Below the pieces are notes generated by a model. That model did no database searches. It worked only from the letters and a program-made list of their open reading frames with translations, and was not told the DNA's origin. From positions 70,742 through 134,741 of the forward strand of contig PJRA01000198.1 in assembly GCA_016987375.1 (NCBI GenBank): DNA of 64,000 nucleotides, written 5' to 3'. This document shows, piece after piece, positions 21,612-32,300 of this stretch (position 1 is the stretch's first letter; each line of letters begins with the position of its first letter). The position numbers were made by a program, and so were the translations under genes. The DNA comes from Brachionus koreanus. Taxonomy: Eukaryota > Rotifera > Eurotatoria > Ploima > Brachionidae.

Positions 21612-23525
21612 ATGAAAAATACAATTTTACTTTTAATTTTAAATTTTAGTTCTTTAATCTTATCCGAAAGTTGTCAATGTGATTTAGAAGAGCTTGAATC
21701 TTTGGATTCTTTTAGCAACAACACTAGGATAAGGATAGAACGTCCGGATGGATTAAACAAATATCATTCAGACAACTTGGATATAAATGGTTTAATTGAC
21801 TGCGGCTCAAAGGCAATTTACTCAGAAAAAAAATGTCGTTTATGCTTAATAGATGGATGGAGCAGTTTATTTGAATGTTCAATGAATTCATGTGACCAAA
21901 AATTCATAAAACCTCCTTTTGTTATAGAAACTTATGATTCAAAGCCAATTGGGCAAAATCAGACACTTTTTAGGCCTGGAGAAGCTCTTGCTGTGTACAA
22001 CTTTGCTCCAGGTAAACGAATTTGCAAATATTGTCAAAATAATGGCCAATGGTCAAGACTAGCCGATAATATCAATTGCAAAAAAATAAAACAACCAAAA
22101 CAAGACTGCAAATATTCTGATCTATTGAAATTAGAAAATAAAAAAGTTGATTTTGTTCGATTGCAAATGGAAACCCAAGATGGATTTGAAGTGACAAAAA
22201 AAATGATTTATCAAGACAAAATTCCTTCGGATACAATTGTTGTTTATCAGAGTTATTTGAGAAATTTGGCTGGCATTCAACGAGGATTCTCGACTTATTT
22301 GGAACCGGCAGTTTCATTTCGCAAAAAATATTGTCGCTATTGTGAAAATGGCCAATGGTCACAAATTGAATCATGTGTCGAGTTTAGATGTAGCAGAAAA
22401 CTTTTGACTGGAAAACCACAGCTTTTTTTGCTAGACAGATCTCAAAAGCTAAAAGATGGACAATTCTATTTTAAAGCAAATTCTGTGCTTGCTTTGTATT
22501 ATTTCGCTAATGAAAAGTATTGTAAACAGTGCGATAAAAATGGAGAATGGAGCAAATATTCTTTGCCCGAATTGTGTACATTCAATCAAAGTTACAATGG
22601 TTCCATTAAGTCACAACGAGAATTGTTTATGAAAAAACTGTACAAAAAAGAGAAATCTTGTGATATAAAAAATAAAAAATTTTTATACATTTTATTAGTT
22701 AATAAAAAAACAGTTCTTTTTAGGTCTGATTTGCTTTATAACTCATTCGTGCCAAGCCGAAGCACAGTATTTTATCACAATGATAAATGTATTCAGTGTA
22801 TCGATGGTGAATGGTCTAGTGAAATAAATTGTCAATTTAACTATTGTTTAAAAGACGATGTCGAAAAAGGACTATTTAAACTAAGAGATTTATCGGTTGC
22901 AGATGAAAAACAAAATATATTTGAGCCGGGAAGTGTTTTGGTTGAGTATAAATTAAATGATAATACAAAAATGTGTAAGATATGTGAATATGTGAATGGA
23001 TCTGGACCTTTGTGGAGCAAGTACGCATCAAGCTATTTTTGCAATTCAAAAAATGCTTTTTTTATACCAAGAAATATTAATTTAATTCCAAAATTTTGTC
23101 AAATAAATGAAATAATAGAGAAAAAAGGCTTCACATTTCTTCACTTAGTGTCATGGAATGGAAGATATTATATTAATAGGAATCCTGTACCGGAAACATC
23201 GGTAGCAGTGTATGCTAATGAGAATGTAAGGTGGTGTTCAAGATGTCAAGATGGTCAATGGCAATCGAAATTTACCAAGTGTTCAATTGAATATTCTATA
23301 AAAAAATGCGATCCAAAATTGCTTAAAGGAATTAATTATTTAGTTTTTGTGTCAAATGGTTTGCTTTTAAGTGAAAGTGAGAAAAATGAGCTTGTTTTCC
23401 CTGGCGAAGTAATGGCTGTTTATGAATTTGGAATGCAAAAATACTGTAAACAATGCAATATAGACGGAAACTGGTCGCTCTTTCCACAGACTAATTTATG
23501 CAAAACAATCAACTGGATTCCTTAA
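21612..23525 (+). CDS. Secreted eight-repeat Cys/Trp-Ser protein, family unknown
   Basis: Single-exon 637-aa protein that I do not recognise. Residues 1-18 (MKNTILLLILNFSSLILS) form a clear signal peptide. The rest is eight cysteine repeats centred on C-x-x-C-x(3-4)-G-x-W-S at about residues 82, 145, 246, 310, 398, 467, 547 and 618. They alternate. Odd repeats read KYCRYCENGQWSQIESC plus a further Cys; even repeats read KYCKQCNIDGNWSLFPQTNLC-like. Spacing alternates long (about 80-101) and short (63-71), so the unit is a pair of about 150 residues repeated four times. Each Cys block is preceded by an F.PGE.LAVY-type strand. There is no membrane anchor after the signal peptide, so it is likely extracellular. 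The fold may resemble small disulphide modules (CCP or VWC), but the Cys count does not match; function unknown. Confidence 0.85.
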   Translation: MKNTILLLILNFSSLILSESCQCDLEELESLDSFSNNTRIRIERPDGLNKYHSDNLDINGLIDCGSKAIYSEKKCRLCLIDGWSSLFECSMNSCDQKFIKPPFVIETYDSKPIGQNQTLFRPGEALAVYNFAPGKRICKYCQNNGQWSRLADNINCKKIKQPKQDCKYSDLLKLENKKVDFVRLQMETQDGFEVTKKMIYQDKIPSDTIVVYQSYLRNLAGIQRGFSTYLEPAVSFRKKYCRYCENGQWSQIESCVEFRCSRKLLTGKPQLFLLDRSQKLKDGQFYFKANSVLALYYFANEKYCKQCDKNGEWSKYSLPELCTFNQSYNGSIKSQRELFMKKLYKKEKSCDIKNKKFLYILLVNKKTVLFRSDLLYNSFVPSRSTVFYHNDKCIQCIDGEWSSEINCQFNYCLKDDVEKGLFKLRDLSVADEKQNIFEPGSVLVEYKLNDNTKMCKICEYVNGSGPLWSKYASSYFCNSKNAFFIPRNINLIPKFCQINEIIEKKGFTFLHLVSWNGRYYINRNPVPETSVAVYANENVRWCSRCQDGQWQSKFTKCSIEYSIKKCDPKLLKGINYLVFVSNGLLLSESEKNELVFPGEVMAVYEFGMQKYCKQCNIDGNWSLFPQTNLCKTINWIP

Positions 23526-24500
23526 TAAATTTTTTTTTTCATTCAAATATTTAGCGAAATTTTTTCAGATATTTTTAATTAAAAAAAAATGCAAAAATTT
23601 TGAATAACTAATTTATTTAAATTTAATTTGATAATGTTGATATGCTCATATTAAAAAATTTAATTTTTTTTTAAGGAAAATTTGCTTTTTTAAATAAAAT
23701 AATAAAATTCAGTTTAGACAATATATTATTTTTTTTAATCTTAAATCACAAAACTAAATAAAAATTAATTTTTAACCTTTTTGAAATTTTTTTTATCTTA
23801 AAATCAAAAAACGTATTAAAAATAAATTTTTAAAACTGATAAAGTGATAGTCAAATAAATAAAAAACTGTGAAAAATTCAAATGTTAATAATAAAAAAAA
23901 AAACTAGAAAAAAATTTTTTTTTAAATTATTATTTTAAGATATTTATAAATTGTTTTTTATACAAACATGCCTAGGAATAAAGTAAAAATTAGCGTTTTT
24001 AAGTTTAATAATTTGTTTAATAGACATATAAACTAGTGTGTTTAAAGTATAGTTAACCCAAAAATTTTGAGTTTTTAGTAATTAAGTTGTTGTTTTCAAT
24101 GACTTTTTTGATGACCAAATTTAGCTTAAATTAAGTTCTTAAGCTCTAATATTTGGGATTTTAACAAGTATCAATAAAGCCATTTAAATAAGAGAAAAAA
24201 AAAATTTATTTGTTTAGTTGTCAGGGACAATTCTGGGATTATATAAAATTCAAAAACAAATATATGAAATTTTAAAACTTAAATCTACCTTTTTTTTTAT
24301 TTTAATTAATACTCAAAAAATGAGCACTTGAAAATTTAAGTTTTCTTCCATCGTAACCAGATCGGAAAGCAATTTTGAATTTTATTTAAATTTTTTTGAC
24401 ATTTATTCAATTCAAAATAAAGCTTTAAATAAAAAAAATTGAAATAAATAAAATTGTTCTATGTTTATTTAAGAATAATAAAAAAGATAAATCTGAAAAA
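23526..24500. other. Intergenic, no gene seen
   Basis: Nearly 1 kb of extremely AT-rich DNA. It carries the 3' end of the secreted repeat protein gene and the promoter of the Tctex1 gene. No further feature could be supported. Confidence 0.5.
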
Positions 24501-25013
24501 ATGGAAATTGATAACAAAACCGATACTGAGCATAGTTCAGAAGTGAGAAAAGTTTCCAAGAAAAAAAATCAAGATCATTCAAACAAATTTTCAAACTCAA
24601 GAAAATCAAGTTCAGCAACAGCAGAAACAAATTTTTACAAATCAAATATTCCACGAGTCGAAAACACATTTAAACTCTCACCAGATGATAACAAAAGATT
24701 TTATGCATACAAACTAAAGCCGATCATACAAGGCACAATAATTAGCGAAGTTGAAAAAGCCGACACTCAATCAATCAATGGTCAACATTTGACAATTGAG
24801 CTGGCAGACATGATTCGCAGTCTAACCAAAGACATGTATCAGCCAAGATACAAAGTTCTCGTTTTTGTAGCAGTAGGTGATAACAAAGGCCAGGATTTGC
24901 GTGTTGCTTCACGGTGTTTATGGAACACTGATTTTGATAATTGCGTAAGTGTTTCGCATACAACAAAAAATATATGGGCCTCTGCAATTGTTTATATACT
25001 TTACAGTGATTAA
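24501..25013 (+). CDS. Tctex1-domain dynein light chain (DYNLT/TCTEX1D type)
   Basis: 170 aa, single exon. The charged, Ser/Lys-rich N-terminus of about 55 residues (KVSKKKNQDHSNKFSNSRKS) is probably disordered. The Tctex1 domain covers about residues 60-168: NTFKLSPDDNKRFYAYKLKP, the helix around LTIELADMIRSLTKDM, RYKVLVFVAVGDNKGQDLRV, and the family's RCLWNTDFDN turn followed by the final strand (ASAIVYILY). Tctex1 light chains dimerise and bind dynein intermediate chains, in cytoplasmic or ciliary dynein. The N-terminal extension fits the TCTEX1D (DYNLT2B/DYNLT5) branch better than DYNLT1/3. It ends right after the last strand, as is normal. Confidence 0.85.
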   Translation: MEIDNKTDTEHSSEVRKVSKKKNQDHSNKFSNSRKSSSATAETNFYKSNIPRVENTFKLSPDDNKRFYAYKLKPIIQGTIISEVEKADTQSINGQHLTIELADMIRSLTKDMYQPRYKVLVFVAVGDNKGQDLRVASRCLWNTDFDNCVSVSHTTKNIWASAIVYILYSD

Positions 25014-26036
25014 ATCTTTATTTTATTTTTATTTTTATATTCATATTTTTTTCATTATTCGAGCTATTCATTTTAATAAAATTCAGTTTAAATTTAATTT
25101 TAAAATAAAATTAAAATTATTTGTTTTAGTACTACACAAAAAAACTAAAAAAAATGCCAATTTTAATGATCATGCTCAAAAATCGTCAGTAAAAATAGTT
25201 TTTTTTTAGTGAAAAAATCATTGCAGAAACCTATTTTCAAAATTAAATTCGGTAGAAGCATTTATGGTTATATGCACCTTGAGTGTGGTTCGCCTGGGCT
25301 ATGACAGCCGACGACACATATGAAACAAAGACGTTGGTTCTACACCAATTGATGTATAAGATCAGGGAGAAGAACCGATGCATAGCGTCCTTGTGCTTGG
25401 TGTAAAACTTCACTTTACAAAAAAATTTTTCATAGTTTTAAGTCTCTAAGCATTTTCGAAACTAATTTTATCTTTATTGAAACCATAAATCTCGATATCT
25501 AGACTCTTTATCCCAATTCATCGATTTAAAAAAAAGAAGCTTAAAATAAATATTTTTAAGTCTTTATATTGAAATTAAAAAGATTTACAAAAGTAAATAA
25601 ACTATAAAGTCCCGAATTTATCTAAAAAATTCTCATTTAAATGATTTTACATAAAATTATTTTATCAAAATTTTTTTATAAATTTGAAAATATTAATCTT
25701 AATGAGCTTTAGCTCGGCACAGATGAATAAATAAATTTTAATTTAAGAAAATGATAATTTATTGTCTAAATTTTAAGATTCAAAATTTCTAAAAATGAGA
25801 CTTTTAATTTTGATATTGAGATTAAAGTTGAGACTTAAAACGATAAAAAAAAAGAATCAAGTTATCTCAAAATAAAGAGACTTTTTAGTTGTTAAGAAGA
25901 GATGTCGATGTCGAGTTTATGTCGATTTCTAAAACTTATTTTGCTTCTATTTCGTATCAAAACCTCTCAATAAAGAGACTTTTTTTACATTGTTGGTCCA
26001 TTCGGCTCTCACTCTTTTCCGTAGCCTGATAGCTGC
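25014..26036. other. Intergenic, with repeat remnants
   Basis: Contains an inverted, diverged copy (about 25140-25265) of the repeat found in the adenylate kinase intron. It also contains the GC-rich fragment annotated at 25265-25425. The remainder is AT-rich without genes. Confidence 0.45.
25265..25425 (+). repeat. GC-rich island, probable transposon-derived coding fragment
   Basis: About 160 bp with clearly higher G+C than its surroundings. Frame 25283-25405 is open for 40 codons between stops (WFAWAMTADDTYETKTLVLH... ending LCLV) with balanced codon use, unlike neighbouring AT-only frames. It has no start, splice signals or domain that I recognise. Most likely a decayed piece of a retrotransposon or other inserted gene; a SINE-like RNA was considered but no A/B box pair is evident. 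Confidence 0.4.
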
Positions 26037-26249
26037 GGCATTGTGAATTTTGGAACAAAAAACAAAAGCAAAAGCTAAAATAAAAAAAATTTTTTTCTAG
26101 GGGTCCAAAAATTGTTCTACAATATGTATCAACTGATACAAGGTTTGTATCACCCAAATTTAGTTGGTCTAAAATCTCTGCTATTTAATTTTGATAATTT
26201 TCTAATGCATTTGCTGTTTTGCACACTTGCACAGTTTTTACATAGACTA
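26037..26249. mobile_element. Partial foldback element of the same family as 5227-5560
   Basis: Begins GGCATTGTGAATTTT, matching the outer end of the complete element. It continues through GGTCCAAAAATTGTTCTA..GTATCAACTGATACAAGGTTTGTATCACCCAAATTT, the counterpart of the GTTGAAACAAAG...TTTCACC block. The other arm should lie in the assembly gap that starts at 26250. Diverged, so a related subfamily rather than a recent copy. Confidence 0.55.
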
Positions 26250-26652
26250 NNNNNNNNNNNNNNNNNNNNNNNNNNNNNNNNNNNNNNNNNNNNNNNNNNN
26301 NNNNNNNNNNNNNNNNNNNNNNNNNNNNNNNNNNNNNNNNNNNNNNNNNNNNNNNNNNNNNNNNNNNNNNNNNNNNNNNNNNNNNNNNNNNNNNNNNNNN
26401 NNNNNNNNNNNNNNNNNNNNNNNNNNNNNNNNNNNNNNNNNNNNNNNNNNNNNNNNNNNNNNNNNNNNNNNNNNNNNNNNNNNNNNNNNNNNNNNNNNNN
26501 NNNNNNNNNNNNNNNNNNNNNNNNNNNNNNNNNNNNNNNNNNNNNNNNNNNNNNNNNNNNNNNNNNNNNNNNNNNNNNNNNNNNNNNNNNNNNNNNNNNN
26601 NNNNNNNNNNNNNNNNNNNNNNNNNNNNNNNNNNNNNNNNNNNNNNNNNNNN
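26250..26652. other. Assembly gap (403 N)
   Basis: Unresolved bases. Frames spanning it are meaningless. The gap starts inside what looks like one arm of a foldback element, so a hairpin may have stopped assembly. Confidence 1.
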
Positions 26653-26751
26653 ATTTGTAATAATTTGAAATGAATAAAAGACAAAAATACGTATAAAAAA
26701 TAGAGAATTTATTTATTTGTATCGTAAGAATTAAAAAAATAAGAAAAAAAA

Positions 26752-27936
26752 ATGAAAAAAAGTATAAAATTTGCAGATGATGTTTTTGATGAGGATGAAG
26801 AATACTCGAACAGATCAAAATTTAGTTCGAGAATGTCCTTAGGTCGACCATCTATTGTTCAATTTGATAATTACAATGTGCTTTCAAATCAGACATTTAC
26901 AGTAGAGCTTCGCTTAATTATTCTCAAGATTGGAAACATTTCTACTAAGGAAAACAAATTTTCATGTGAAGCATTTTTGGAAGCTAGTTGGTATGACAAA
27001 AGCTTTGGAAAAAGTTCGCCTAGTATTGACTCGAATAAATTAAAATATGATGAGAAACGTCACTGGAATCCTCACTTGTATATTCAAAACTTGCTGTCGC
27101 ATCAGTCACAGGAAATTTGGTACAATGTGGAACAGTGTTCTAAAGGATATAAGATATCTGAAAAACGCCGCTTTAAAGGCGAATTTTCGCAAACTTTTCA
27201 GCTCAGAAACTATCCACTTGACCTGCAGGAATTGACTGTTAACATTTGTTCATTTAGATCATCTCAAGAAATTGATTTAGTAATTTCGACAGAAAAACTA
27301 AGCTCAATAAATGCAAGTACATTCACTCAAACACACGAATGGACATTGTTTCAAACAGTGTGCAGCAGTCAAATTACAAAAATCAATGATATCACCAACG
27401 AAAATCAAAGCTCAATGGACATAAGTGTTTGTGTGTTGAGAAAACCTAACTATTACTATTGGAATTCTTTTCTTTTAGCCTTTATTATAACCATGATATG
27501 CTTATGTTGTTTTTCTATGAGATGTGATTTATCAGGAAGCAGAAATATTGTTGGAACAACTGTATTGCTAACTTTGATTACATTCAAATGGTCGGTAACA
27601 AAAAACTTGCCCTCTTTGTCTTATTTGACCATTTTGGATCAATACACCCTAATGAACATAATTATAGTGTTTTTGAACAACATTTATTTTGCTCTAATGG
27701 GCGTATTTACCAAAGAAAATTGTCCATCTCCTTTCAAACAAATAGATTTTTATGTATTTATTGGATCAACTAGTTTGTTTTATCTCTTGAATAGTTTACA
27801 AGTGTTGAGATTTTTTATTATTAGATATAAAAATAGAAAAATGTTGCTCAAGAGAGAAGATGAATACAATAAAAACAATTCGGCTAAAAGAGCTAGAATT
27901 AAAAGTATATTTCAAAATGCAGCATTTGATGAATGA
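26752..27936 (+). CDS. Pentameric ligand-gated channel-like protein lacking the Cys-loop
   Basis: 394 aa, single exon. The ligand-binding-like region spans about residues 45-235, with the strand FTVELRLIILKIGNIS, a W-rich loop (FLEASWYD, HWNPHLYIQN) and FQLRNYPLDLQELTVNICSF where the Cys-loop would be. The paired cysteines 13 residues apart that name the family are absent; only the YPxDxQ core is kept. Four hydrophobic segments follow: about 238-258, 265-285, 298-325 and 338-360. No signal peptide is visible; the protein starts MKKSIKFADDVFDEDEEYSNRS, which is strongly acidic. An upstream exon could be hidden in the adjacent gap, but similar leaderless Cys-less members are known in several invertebrates. 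Function as an ion channel is inferred, not shown. Confidence 0.75.
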   Translation: MKKSIKFADDVFDEDEEYSNRSKFSSRMSLGRPSIVQFDNYNVLSNQTFTVELRLIILKIGNISTKENKFSCEAFLEASWYDKSFGKSSPSIDSNKLKYDEKRHWNPHLYIQNLLSHQSQEIWYNVEQCSKGYKISEKRRFKGEFSQTFQLRNYPLDLQELTVNICSFRSSQEIDLVISTEKLSSINASTFTQTHEWTLFQTVCSSQITKINDITNENQSSMDISVCVLRKPNYYYWNSFLLAFIITMICLCCFSMRCDLSGSRNIVGTTVLLTLITFKWSVTKNLPSLSYLTILDQYTLMNIIIVFLNNIYFALMGVFTKENCPSPFKQIDFYVFIGSTSLFYLLNSLQVLRFFIIRYKNRKMLLKREDEYNKNNSAKRARIKSIFQNAAFDE

Positions 27937-28088
27937 AAAATTAGAAATTTTTTTATTTTTATAAAATAGAATTTTTTAATTGCTACTTAAATTAAAAATA
28001 AAAACTTTAAGTTTTTTAGATTTTTTATAAAAAAACTGCTTTATTTTAAATTGGTATTTTTCTGTTTAAAAATTTTATTGTTCTAGGT

Positions 28089-29062
28089 TCAAATTTGTTG
28101 ACAAACTGTCGTAAAATTGTAATCTTTATTCGAATCTTTAAAATATTGATAATAGATATTTGTCAATGCACTTTCTTGAAGAAAACTATTATTTCCTTCA
28201 TTGTTATCTATATATTTTACGCCATAAATTGTTGATCCATCTGGCCAAACAAATGGCTCTCCAACATAACTTATCTGCGAATTTATCCATGATTCTCTAA
28301 AAATTTTCTCCACAATAGCCAATTGAATCTTTCGATTAAACTTTTTGGTGTCCATAGTGTTGTATTTAAACTGGAACAATAAGCTTTGGCTGATTCAAAA
28401 TTTAATCTGACATGAAAATGGTAGCAATTGAATGGATACTGGTGAAAAGTATGAAAATTATTCAAACATGGTCTACAAGGCTCAGATTCATTCAATCTAA
28501 AATGATCATTCGTACAATTAAAATCTTTTAAATTTTTATCACAACTAAAATAAATTAATTTTTCGTTTAGAAAAACAATTTGTTTTATAAACTGATACTT
28601 TAATCCAAAGTAGCCGCGATAGCAAAAGCAATCATATCCATCTATTTTATTATAACATTTTCCATTTTTTAAACAAGGTGAACTTTCACAATGACTTTTA
28701 TTCGAAGTAAAAAAAATAAAAATTAAATTAATATTATATTAAAAATACTTGATAATCAATCTTTTTAAATAAATTACATTTAAACTGCAATTGATCAATC
28801 TTGATAATGCATATTTTGTGTGAAGACTGCATTGTCCATTTTTATAAACTATAAATTCACAGTATTCATTTAGCATACATTTCATTAAGCATTTTTTTTT
28901 GCTAATTTGAACAATTTTAAATTTAGGTACAAGACTGAAATTTTGAAATGGAACATTCTTATGTTCCAATAATTCGAAACGACTTTTTTTAATATTTATT
29001 TGCATTAAATGCAAAATATTAAAGAAAAAATGGTAAATAATTATAAATTTAATTTTTCTCAT
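28089..29062 (-). pseudogene. Apple/PAN-EGF-C-type lectin mosaic gene, frameshifted
   Basis: Minus-strand gene with exons 28749-29062, 28599-28694 and 28089-28544. Exon 1: N-terminal hydrophobic segment (IIIYHFFFNILHL), then a PAN/apple-like module (KKCLMKCMLNEYCEFIVYKNGQC). Exon 2: EGF-like module (CESSPCLKNGKCYNKIDGYDCFC) whose last Cys is supplied across the next intron (GYFGL|NCDK). Exon 3: C-type lectin-like start (CYHFHVRLNFESAKAYCSSL, then TLWTPKSLIE). At about 28335-28365 the frame stops matching. The lectin continues in another frame (IQLAIVEKIFRESW, EPFVWPDG..YGVKYI) to a stop after VCQQI. So either a one-base indel has broken the gene or the assembly has an error. Likely an extracellular adhesion/recognition protein if intact. 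Confidence 0.65.
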
Positions 29063-29349
29063 TTTTTTACTCGTTTAAAAAAAAATATTTTTGTTCTCTT
29101 TTAATCTTAAGTAATCGAACTATTTATTGATCATATTATTTAATTAAGTCTTATTAATAGATTGATATGCGTCACAATAATTCAAATTTAGGTGTTCTTA
29201 TATTTTAAAATAATTTAAAATTCAAAAAATAAATTTGTTTCTAAAAACTTGGATAATTTTTAGACTAAAAAAAAAAGTGTAAAATTTGTTTTATTTATTC
29301 GACTTGAACAAAATGTTTATTTTAAATCAAAAAAAAATTTTAAATTTTC

Positions 29350-32300
29350 TCAACTAGATTGATTGATAGATGAAATTTTGTTCTTTAGCTAAAAAAATAT
29401 AAAAATTTAAAATTTAAAAAAAAAACAAAAAAATAATGAATTACTTGTAAATTTTCCTCTTTTAATTTTTCATTTTCTTGTCTTAATTTTTCAATTATTT
29501 TAATTGCTTCTTCCAAATTCTAAAGAAAAAATAAATAAAATTTCAACAACAAAAAAATTTCCAAAAATCTAACATTAATTTCCTGTTGATTGTTTTCCTT
29601 TAAACTAGATGCTTGTTTTAATAAATCTTGTCGTGATGAGCTACGTTCCAGTGCTTCAATTGGAATAAAATCTGCATCCTCAAAGTCTTTTTTAAGCCAT
29701 TCGGGTATATCGTCACTAGTCTCGCATGCATCATATATATTAAAATCTCTTTTTTGACATGTAGTCTCATCTGAATATGCATTTTCAATTTCATCACTAT
29801 GCTCACTTTTCAAACTTGCTTTGTCACTCGAATCTTTAATAAAATCCACATAGCTCACACTCTTCAATAGTTTGCTGTCCAGTTCTTTTTCGGCTATGAT
29901 TACAGAATTCCAATTTCTAGAACACATCTCGCTCACTAGATACAATGAACCAAAAATTGGCTTAGGCAAACAAACTAACTGGCTGTTTGTTGAAAAGCCT
30001 AAGTCCAGACCCAAGCGTCCATCATTTCGATTACCCCATGAGAAAATGTGTTTTTCGTTTGTTGAGCAAATTGTAAAAGTGTCACCACAAGCTGCATTAG
30101 TGACTATATGACCAGATAGTAGACCAGTTACTTGAGTTAGTCCGGACCTTTGCTTTGTATCGCCAACACCTAATTGTCCATATTTATTATTACCAAATGT
30201 AAATAATCTTCCATAAATGTCTATAATTGCTGTGTGATCATGACCAGGGCATATTTTGGCTATTTTTAAGGATAGAAATTTTTTGACTAGTTTTGGTTTT
30301 AATTGCTGATAGACAATATATGAATTTTCTTGTATATTCACATTATTATTTGGATTTTTTAGTCCAATTGTGTACTCGTTCAAACACAATTTATTATATT
30401 CATTGTTTCCAAATGCCAAAACGCGTCCTTCATTAGTTAATAGAAAAGAATAGTCTGATCCAGCATAGACTTGTTTAAATTTGTATTTAAAATCAAATTT
30501 TATTTCTTTTGGTTCGTTTTGATCGTCTTCATCGCCATGTCCCAATCGACCATATTCACCACAACCCCATGTAAACACTCGATTGTCTTCAGTCAATGCA
30601 ATCACATGATAGTCCCCACTAGCAATTGATTTTACTATCAAATGATTGTTTTGGAAAAATTTGATTTCTGTTGGCTTATAAACTTGATGTTCATGATCAA
30701 GACCAAGGCCTAAGCATCCGTACAAATTTGAACCGAATGTGTAAACATGGCCTTGATGAGTCAGACAACAAGTCATTTCTTCTCCACAGGAAACTTTTTC
30801 AATGAAAAGACCAGATAAACATTCTACTTGTTTTGGAATTCGAGTAGTACCGAAATTTTTACCATGACCAAGCTTAGAGTAAGATCCATAGCTAGGCCCT
30901 CCATGGCTAGCTGACCAAGTGTACAGCTCTTTTTCTACGGTGATTACTGCAAAATGCGATCGACCAAGTGAAACACTTAAGGCAGCACACTCTCTTTGAA
31001 ATATATCAATTCGTTTTGGCAGTCGTGTACCGCCACCCCATATGTACACTTCGCTCAATTTAGATGACACTATTTGTGTTGGTATTGAGAGATTTTTAAA
31101 TAGTTTTTTTGATTCTGCATCTAAAACTTCAATTTTTTCTCTAAATTGACATTCATTTGAATTAAATAAAGGATTTTGAATTATTTCTTCAGCACTAGGT
31201 CTTTGTTCAGGATCTTTGGAAAATATTTTTTTTATTAAATTTTTCAATTCAGACGCATATTCGGTCTCTATATCGTTTATGTTACATTCACTTATTTTAA
31301 GTGCCAATTTCAATTGATTCTGTTCAAATTGATAAAAATTTTATTATATCATTTATTTAATAGTATTAAGGCTACGAAAAAAAAAATTAATATATAATAA
31401 AAATTTCATTTAAAAATTTAGTTATTGATTTTAATTAATTTTGTTTGTTTAAAATTTTGAAATTTTTTTTGATAATAAAATTAATAAAAACAAAAAATTT
31501 ATTAAATCTAAATTTAGTCGAAAAATATTTCTTGTACTTATAAAACAATTCATTGTTGGAACTTAATCCCTTTTGTTTAAGAACTAGTTTATTAATTACC
31601 AATGGAAACTTTATCAAATATTTTTCTAAACAATTCACCTTAATTTCTGAAAAATAAATAAAAGTACTTTATTTTTGTTATTTCAATGTACTAAAAGACA
31701 AACATTAGACTCCTAAATTAGATTTAATGTTTTTATTTAAAAAAATGTTTTCAAAAATTATTTTTATTTTTAATTAATTTATTTATTGTAGTTTCCTGCT
31801 CGCAAAAGTTTTTTTTATTTTCATACAATTGAAGACTAGAAATTTAGTTGATAAATTTAAATCTTACCGTAGCATCAAACACTCTGCTTAAAGTCATCAT
31901 TTCGTAAATAACACATCCCAAAGCCCATATGTCCGATTTATAGCTGTACTTTTTTCCTTCAACTATTTCTGGACTTAGATAAAATGGAGTTCCAACTAAC
32001 TAGAAATCAAAATTTATAAAGACAATTTTTTTTCTATATTAATTTATTACAGTTTGAAGATAGGCATTTTTTTGGTCGAGCATTTTGGCGATGCCGAAAT
32101 CTCCTAATTTTAACAGATCAGATTGCATAAAAAATATGTTTAGAGTTTTAATATCACGATGCATTATGCCCAAATCGTGTATATAATCTACGGCACTTGT
32201 TAGTTGATACATGTACCACAGGACAGTTTTTTCATCAAAAAATTCATTTATTTTTTGTTTTTGTTTTATTTTTGCAGCTAATGTTCCAGCTTTGGCATAC

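Noticed and set aside
25265..25425. tRNA or tRNA-derived SINE
   Set aside because: GGTTCG-like strings occur, but no matching A box, acceptor stem or terminator could be drawn; the coding-like frame is the better description.
26112..26818. Frames spanning the N run
   Set aside because: Unknown bases were translated as X; nothing can be claimed.
31435..31638. 67-aa frame within NEK9 intron 2
   Set aside because: Would break the conserved FDAT-NQL junction of the kinase domain and has no similarity to kinases.
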